Shown here piece by piece: positions 59,447 through 64,000 of a stretch of DNA of 64,000 nucleotides; position 1 is the first letter of the stretch; each line of letters begins with the position of its first letter. Source of the DNA: Allopusillimonas lactea (GTDB lineage: Bacteria; Pseudomonadota; Gammaproteobacteria; Burkholderiales; Burkholderiaceae_B); assembly GCF_021653995.1 (NCBI RefSeq), contig NZ_JAJJOZ010000011.1, positions 1 to 64,000 of the forward strand, written 5' to 3'. A program made the position numbers and the translations under genes. Below the pieces are notes generated by a model that did not search any database, was not told where the DNA came from, and worked only from the letters and a program-made list of their open reading frames with translations.

Positions 59447-60046
59447 ATGAGCATGCAACCAATACGCCTGATTATTGGCCTGGGCAACCCGGGCCCCGAA
59501 TATGAAACCACGCGCCACAATGCGGGGTTCTGGCTGGCCGACCACATCGCCGACGACCTGAAGGCGAGTTTTCAGCTGGAAAAAGCCTTTTCTGCCTGGG
59601 TCGCCAAAGCGCGTGTCGAGGGTGAAGTGGTGGTGGTTGCCAAGCCGACGACTTATATGAATCGCTCGGGGCAGGCAGCGGGCGCCTTGCTGCGTTTCTA
59701 CAAGCTTGCGCCGGAGCAGGTGCTGGTGCTGCATGACGAGCTGGATCTGCCACCAGGCAGCGTCAAGATCAAGCAGGGCGGCGGGCACGCTGGGCACAAT
59801 GGTTTGCGCGATATTCAGGCGGCGTTCGGTAGCCCTGCCTTTTGGCGGCTGCGCATCGGTATCGGTCACCCCCGGGCGCTCGGCTTGAACCAACAAGTGG
59901 CCGGCTACGTGCTGGAACGCCCGCGCCGCGAGGAGCTTGCAGCGATAGAAGGGGTGATCGACCGATGCCGGGCGGTGGTGCCCGCGCTGCTGCGCGGGGA
60001 GTTCACGCAGATCACCAGCCAACTGCATGGGGCTAACAGTGGATGA
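59447..60046 (+). CDS. pth: peptidyl-tRNA hydrolase
   Basis: A 199-residue enzyme that frees tRNA from stalled peptidyl-tRNA. The N terminus is IRLIIGLGNPGPEYETTRHNAGFW (N14 and catalytic H24), with KPTTYMNRSGQA, LHDELDLPPG (catalytic Asp) and KQGGGHAGHNGLRDI. Its end overlaps the CPBP protease gene by 20 bases. Confidence 0.96.
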   Translation: MSMQPIRLIIGLGNPGPEYETTRHNAGFWLADHIADDLKASFQLEKAFSAWVAKARVEGEVVVVAKPTTYMNRSGQAAGALLRFYKLAPEQVLVLHDELDLPPGSVKIKQGGGHAGHNGLRDIQAAFGSPAFWRLRIGIGHPRALGLNQQVAGYVLERPRREELAAIEGVIDRCRAVVPALLRGEFTQITSQLHGANSG

Positions 60047-60863
60047 GGTGAAGACCGGTCTGCCCACGCGCGCGCGCCTGCGCCCTGCCATCCGGCGCAG
60101 GCCGGCTGGCCCACGGTTTCGTGATGAGGTGCGCGACTTCCTGCGTTTCGTGCGCAGGCCACGGGTGGCGCCGCGCCTGCCGGGCCGGCGACTCGACAAT
60201 GGCTGGTGGGAAGACTGGTTTCCTTCCATGAGGATGGGCCGGCTGCTCAAGTGGGCCATGTTGCTATGGCTGCTGAACCTGGTGTTTCTGGGCCCGCTGG
60301 CTGTATTGGCGGCAGGCGCGGGCGGCGCCACGCACCGTATCGACATCAACGATATGCCGTGGATACAGGCGCTGATCTGGGCGCCGTTGGTGGAAGAACT
60401 GGTGTTTCGCTTTGGCTTGCGGCGACCCGGAGTGGCATGGTGGCTGGTGCCCATCACGGTAGCCATCATGCTTTCGGGCCCCAAGCCCTGGGCCATCATG
60501 GTATTGGCGCTGGTGCTGCTGTTGTGCTGGTGGCCGTACCTCGAGCGCCAACCGCCCATGTGGTCGCGTCGGCCGTGGCCCTGGCGCTACCGGGTGTTTT
60601 ACTTGCGTTGCTTTCCCTATATCTTTTATATCGCCTCGGTCTCGTTCGCCGCTGTGCACTTATATAACTTCAATCTGCACCGCACGCCCTTGTTGTTGCT
60701 GCCCCTGCTGGTAGCGCCGCAGTGGGTGACGGGCTTGGTGCTGGGCTGGATACGCGTGCGCCGGGGCATCGGCGCGTCCATGCTGCTGCATGCCATCTTC
60801 AATGGCGGGCCGCTATTGGTGGTCGCGTTTATCCTGCGCGGTATGCCAGAGGCGTTGATGTAG
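60027..60863 (+). CDS. CPBP-family intramembrane metalloprotease-like protein
   Basis: A 278-residue membrane protein with roughly six to eight hydrophobic segments. The three CPBP (CAAX/Abi) motifs are present: E123-E124 and R128 in EELVFR, H211 in FAAVH, and H255 and N259 in LLHAIFN. Family members act as intramembrane glutamate proteases (Rce1-type) or in bacteriocin immunity. A basic N-terminal region of about 70 residues is unassigned. It overlaps pth by 20 bases, so expression is coupled to translation functions; its substrate is unknown. Confidence 0.82.
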   Translation: MGLTVDEVKTGLPTRARLRPAIRRRPAGPRFRDEVRDFLRFVRRPRVAPRLPGRRLDNGWWEDWFPSMRMGRLLKWAMLLWLLNLVFLGPLAVLAAGAGGATHRIDINDMPWIQALIWAPLVEELVFRFGLRRPGVAWWLVPITVAIMLSGPKPWAIMVLALVLLLCWWPYLERQPPMWSRRPWPWRYRVFYLRCFPYIFYIASVSFAAVHLYNFNLHRTPLLLLPLLVAPQWVTGLVLGWIRVRRGIGASMLLHAIFNGGPLLVVAFILRGMPEALM

Positions 60864-60930
60864 GCACAGCGCGCAGGGTGGCTAGGCCTGCCATTGCCTG
60901 GATCGGTGCTGAGGTAGGCGCACAGCGCCG

Positions 60931-62766
60931 TCATCGCCCCACCGCGTAGCCTTGCATGCCCCGCGGGTTGGCGCCCGCGCGAAGCAGTAAGGCACCACCG
61001 GCGGCGGGTTCGCGGGTGCATGCGCTCATGCGGCTTTCGGACCATGGCCCGCCTACCTGCATGTCGTGGCCAGCTGCGGCAAGCCGTGCCAGCGTTTCGG
61101 CAGAAAAACGCGATTCGATGGCGAGTTTCCCGGTCTTGACGGTACGGGGCCAAAATGACATCGGATAGTGTTCCACGTGCCAGGCGGGTGCGTCGATGGC
61201 TTCTTGCAAATTCATGCCCAACGCGCAGTGGCGCATGAAGAAGGAAAGCGACCATTGATCCTGCTGGTCGCCACCGGGGGTGCCGAACGCCATATAGGGC
61301 TGGCCGTCGCGCAATGCCATGCCGGGGGAGAGCGTGGTGTTGGGGCGTTTGCCCGGTTGCAGGCTGCCCGGCAGCTTGTCATCGAGCCAGGTCATCTGCA
61401 GGCGGGTGCTGATAGAAAAGCCCAGGCCCGGCACTGCGGGGCTGGACGAAAGCCAGCCGCCGGATGGTGTCGCAGCGACCATGTTCCCATGCTGGTCGAT
61501 GACATCGATATGGCAGGTATCACCCACAAATAGTTCGCGATCGAGCCAGGTGTCGATGGGCGGTAGATTAGCGAACGTTGGTTCGCCCACACCGTAGCGC
61601 GTGTCGGAGGTGGCGAGCGCCCGCGCCGATGCGGAGAGATCGGGTAGGTGCGGCGAAAGGCCGCCAGGCTGTCCGGGCACAAGTTCGTGCGACGCGTGCG
61701 CGCCCACCAGCGCCGCGCGCAGTTTCGCATAATCGTCAGACAGCAAAGTGGCTAACGGTACGTCGACATGATCGGGGTCGCCATACCAGGCGAGCCGGTC
61801 GGCCAATGCAAGCTTGGCCGCCTCGGCGATGCGGTGGACGAATTCGGGCGATTCGTAAGACAGCTTGTCGATGTCCAGATGGCGCAGCATGGAAAGCTGC
61901 TGGAGGAACACGGGCCCCTGAGACCAGGGGCCGCATTTGGCGGCGGTGTAGCGACCGTAGTCGACCATCACCGGCTCTTCGTAGCCAGCCTGCCAGTCGG
62001 CCATGTCATCCAGCCGCAGCAGGCCGGCGTGGCGTTCGCCGGAACAGTCGCACAGCGCTTCGTTGCGGTAGAACTGGTCGATGGCCTGCGCAACAAAACC
62101 GCGATACCACAGCGAAAGCGCATGGTTGATGCGGGCTGTGCGATCGCTGCCGCCGTTGGCGGACTCGTCGGCAATGCGTTGGTATGTGTGTGCAACGGCG
62201 GGGTTGCGGAACAGGCCGTTGGGCGAAGGCAGGCGCCCGTCAGGCAGCCAGATGGCGGCTGAGCTGGGCCATTCTTGGCGAAACAGCGTCTCGACGGCAA
62301 CGATGGCCTGCACGATGCGGGGCACCAGCGGAAACCCTTGGCTGGCATAGGCGATCGCCGGCTGCAATACGTCGGCCAGTTCCCAGGTGCCATAGTCGCG
62401 CAGCATGGTCGCCCATGCGCCGAAGGCGCCCGGTACGGTTGCGGGCAGCAGCCCGGTTCCTGGTACCAGCTCGAAGCCCTTGGCGCGGAAGAACGATTGC
62501 GTGGCCAGCGCCGGGGCAGGGCCTTGCCCGCACACTACGCGCATTCGCTTTTCGGCCTCGCTCCAGAGCATGATGGGAACCTCCCCGCCCGGCCCGTTCA
62601 AGTGCGGCTCGACAATCTGCAGCATGAAGCCGCCGGCGGCGGCCGCGTCGAAGGCGTTTCCGCCGCGTTCCAGCACACTCATGGCAACCTGAGACGCGAG
62701 CCAATGCGTAGAGGATACGACGCCAAAGGTACCGCGGATCTCGGGCCGGGTCGTGAAGTCGGTCAT
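60931..62766 (-). CDS. gamma-glutamyltransferase family protein
   Basis: A 611-residue Ntn-type enzyme made as one chain and self-cleaved. The nucleophile is probably Thr417 in GDTCHIDVID, followed by the substrate-binding GGWLSSSPAVPGLGF segment. The N-terminal large-subunit part opens GTFGVVSSTHWLASQVAMSVLERGGNAFDAA. No signal peptide is seen, so it may be cytosolic; related members include acylases and gamma-glutamyl-amide hydrolases rather than glutathione enzymes. The TCH form replaces the usual TTH. It is convergent with the CPBP gene and divergent from ychF. Confidence 0.88.
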   Translation of the reverse strand: MTDFTTRPEIRGTFGVVSSTHWLASQVAMSVLERGGNAFDAAAAGGFMLQIVEPHLNGPGGEVPIMLWSEAEKRMRVVCGQGPAPALATQSFFRAKGFELVPGTGLLPATVPGAFGAWATMLRDYGTWELADVLQPAIAYASQGFPLVPRIVQAIVAVETLFRQEWPSSAAIWLPDGRLPSPNGLFRNPAVAHTYQRIADESANGGSDRTARINHALSLWYRGFVAQAIDQFYRNEALCDCSGERHAGLLRLDDMADWQAGYEEPVMVDYGRYTAAKCGPWSQGPVFLQQLSMLRHLDIDKLSYESPEFVHRIAEAAKLALADRLAWYGDPDHVDVPLATLLSDDYAKLRAALVGAHASHELVPGQPGGLSPHLPDLSASARALATSDTRYGVGEPTFANLPPIDTWLDRELFVGDTCHIDVIDQHGNMVAATPSGGWLSSSPAVPGLGFSISTRLQMTWLDDKLPGSLQPGKRPNTTLSPGMALRDGQPYMAFGTPGGDQQDQWSLSFFMRHCALGMNLQEAIDAPAWHVEHYPMSFWPRTVKTGKLAIESRFSAETLARLAAAGHDMQVGGPWSESRMSACTREPAAGGALLLRAGANPRGMQGYAVGR

Positions 62767-62947
62767 GGTTTTTCGTCCTGGTCGTTGGAGCCGGAGGGGG
62801 CTGATACCGCTCAGTATAGGTCTTGCCGAGGGGGGCCAGCCCGGAAGCCCGGCGCCGTCAGAGGTACAATCGCTGTTTCAGAATACAGGGCGGCGCGAGG
62901 CTCACGGGGCTCTCGTCCGCCTTCTCCAGACGACTCAAGGATTTTCA

Positions 62948-64000
62948 ATGGCTCTCCAATGCGGCATCGTGGGCTTGCCCAACGTCGGCAAGTCCACCCT
63001 GTTCAATGCGCTCACCAAAGCCGGCATCGCGGCCGAAAACTATCCCTTCTGCACCATCGAGCCCAACGTTGGCGTGGTCGAAGTGCCCGATGCGCGTCTG
63101 CAGTCGCTGGCCGACATCGTGAAGCCCGAGCGCATCCTGCCCGCTGTCGTCGAATTCGTCGATATCGCTGGGCTGGTGGCCGGTGCCTCCAAGGGCGAAG
63201 GCCTGGGCAACCAGTTCCTGGCCAATATCCGCGAAACCGATGCCATCGTGCATGTGGTGCGCTGCTTTGAAGACGAGAACGTGGTGCACGTGGCCGGCAA
63301 GGTCGATCCCGTGTCCGACATCGAAGTCATCAATACCGAACTGGCGCTGGCCGATCTGGCTACCGCCGAGAAAGCCCTGCAGCGCCACCAGAAGACTGCG
63401 CGCGCCGGCGACAAGGAAGCCATCAAGCTCGTGGCCCTGCTGGAAAAAATCATCCCCGTGCTCAACGAGGCGCGGCCCGTGCGTTCGCTGGGCCTCGATG
63501 AAGAGGATCTGGCCCAGATCAAGCAGTTCTGCTTTATTACCGCCAAGCGCTGCATGTACGTGGCCAACGTGCGCGAAGACGGCTTCCAGAACAACCCCCA
63601 CCTGGACGCCGTGCGCAAATACGCCGAGGCCGAGCACGCGCCCGTGGTGGCCGTGTGCGCCGCGGTCGAGGCGGAGATCGCCGAGCTCGACGACGAAGAC
63701 AAGGCCGTATTCCTTGAAGACATGGGCATGGACGAGCCCGGCCTGAACCGCGTCATCCGCGCCGCCTACAGCCTGCTCGGCCTGCAGACCTACTTCACCG
63801 CAGGGGTCAAGGAAGTGCGCGCCTGGACCATCCACATCGGCGACACCGCCCCCCGCGCGGCAGGCGTCATCCACACCGACTTCGAACGCGGTTTCATCCG
63901 CGCCCAGACCATCGCCTACGACGACTTCATCTCCTGCAAGGGCGAGCAGGGCGCCAAGGAAGCGGGCAAGATGCGGGCCGAAGGGAAGGAGTATGTGGTG
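62948..64000 (+). CDS. ychF: redox-responsive ATPase YchF (truncated by window end)
   Basis: 351 codons of an Obg-family P-loop protein that binds ribosomes and hydrolyses ATP. P-loop GLPNVGKST is at residues 9-17, the switch region is VDIAGLVAGASKGEGLGNQFL, and the C-terminal TGS domain contains GVKEVRAWTIHIGDTAPRAAGVIHTDFERGF. The start ATG 62948 follows an AAGGA-like site. The family length is about 363, so roughly a dozen codons lie beyond the window. Confidence 0.96.
   Translation, partial: MALQCGIVGLPNVGKSTLFNALTKAGIAAENYPFCTIEPNVGVVEVPDARLQSLADIVKPERILPAVVEFVDIAGLVAGASKGEGLGNQFLANIRETDAIVHVVRCFEDENVVHVAGKVDPVSDIEVINTELALADLATAEKALQRHQKTARAGDKEAIKLVALLEKIIPVLNEARPVRSLGLDEEDLAQIKQFCFITAKRCMYVANVREDGFQNNPHLDAVRKYAEAEHAPVVAVCAAVEAEIAELDDEDKAVFLEDMGMDEPGLNRVIRAAYSLLGLQTYFTAGVKEVRAWTIHIGDTAPRAAGVIHTDFERGFIRAQTIAYDDFISCKGEQGAKEAGKMRAEGKEYVV

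Noticed and set aside
1..64000. CRISPR array, transposase, integrase or prophage genes
   Set aside because: No repeat-spacer pattern, transposase motif, tyrosine or serine recombinase or phage structural gene was recognised. The only tandem arrays are the 9-bp and 15-bp repeats, which have no spacers.

Overview
The window is high-GC and tightly packed. Its gene families point to a betaproteobacterium of the order Burkholderiales, most likely family Alcaligenaceae (the Bordetella/Achromobacter/Pusillimonas side). Reasons are a Bug-type tripartite-tricarboxylate receptor, a Burkholderiales-type porin, CysB- and FCD/GntR-type regulators, and the gene order mutM - TPR protein - lolB - ispE - tRNA-Gln - prs - rplY - pth - ychF, which I know from that group. 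This is recognition by eye; no database search was run.

Layout. 0-4.6 kb: GntR regulator divergent from a fumarylacetoacetase-family hydrolase and a Bug receptor, then tRNA-Arg, a 3-methyladenine glycosylase and a cold-shock protein. 4.8-14.4 kb: an adenine/adenosine deaminase with its own GntR regulator, divergent from a branched-chain-type ABC transporter. In that transporter one permease and both ATPases are fused into one 836-residue protein. It is followed by an SDR, a lambda-crystallin-like 3-hydroxyacid dehydrogenase and a BKACE (beta-keto acid cleavage) enzyme. Together these look like uptake and beta-oxidation-style cleavage of a hydroxy acid. 14.4-26.5 kb: sugar-acid region. It holds zwf-pgl-glk on the minus strand and, divergently, a PtxS-like LacI repressor, a perfect TGAAACCGGTTTCA operator, a four-gene polar-amino-acid-type ABC transporter, 2-ketogluconate kinase (kguK) and a 2-hydroxyacid dehydrogenase (kguD-like). 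KDPG aldolase (eda) lies further on, after an overlapping glycosyltransferase/polysaccharide-deacetylase pair. The set feeds 6-phosphogluconate and the Entner-Doudoroff route; edd is not in the window.

26.8-39 kb: LysR regulator divergent from an orphan periplasmic binding protein and methylmalonate-semialdehyde dehydrogenase, a 9-bp tandem repeat array, a CysB-type regulator, a small cysteine-rich DUF2325 protein behind a probable Fur-controlled promoter, an NlpC/P60 lipoprotein with a histone-like tail, a GlcG/HbpS protein, a UMF1-type MFS transporter, acetyl-CoA synthetase, an EamA exporter, and tRNA-Leu(TAA) and tRNA-Ser(TGA). 39.4-41.9 kb: quinone oxidoreductase, tpiA, secG, tRNA-Leu(GAG).

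41.9-51.5 kb looks accessory. An unexplained 320-bp stretch follows tRNA-Leu. Then come the two-component NHEJ system ligD/ku and a putatively Fur-controlled iron operon (imelysin, di-haem DUF1111 protein, second imelysin, DUF1513). 51.9-64 kb returns to core genes: major porin, mutM, TPR lipoprotein-export neighbourhood, lolB, ispE, tRNA-Gln, prs, rplY, pth, a CPBP protease, a gamma-glutamyltransferase-like enzyme, and ychF, which runs off the right edge.

The strongest candidate for something not well described is the 2-ketogluconate operon. It carries an amino-acid-type ABC transporter whose binding protein lacks the usual amino-group-binding aspartate, in place of the expected MFS permease. 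Other items are the LivM-LivG-LivF triple fusion with its BKACE pathway, the 9-bp repeat array, and the Fur-box/DUF2325 unit.
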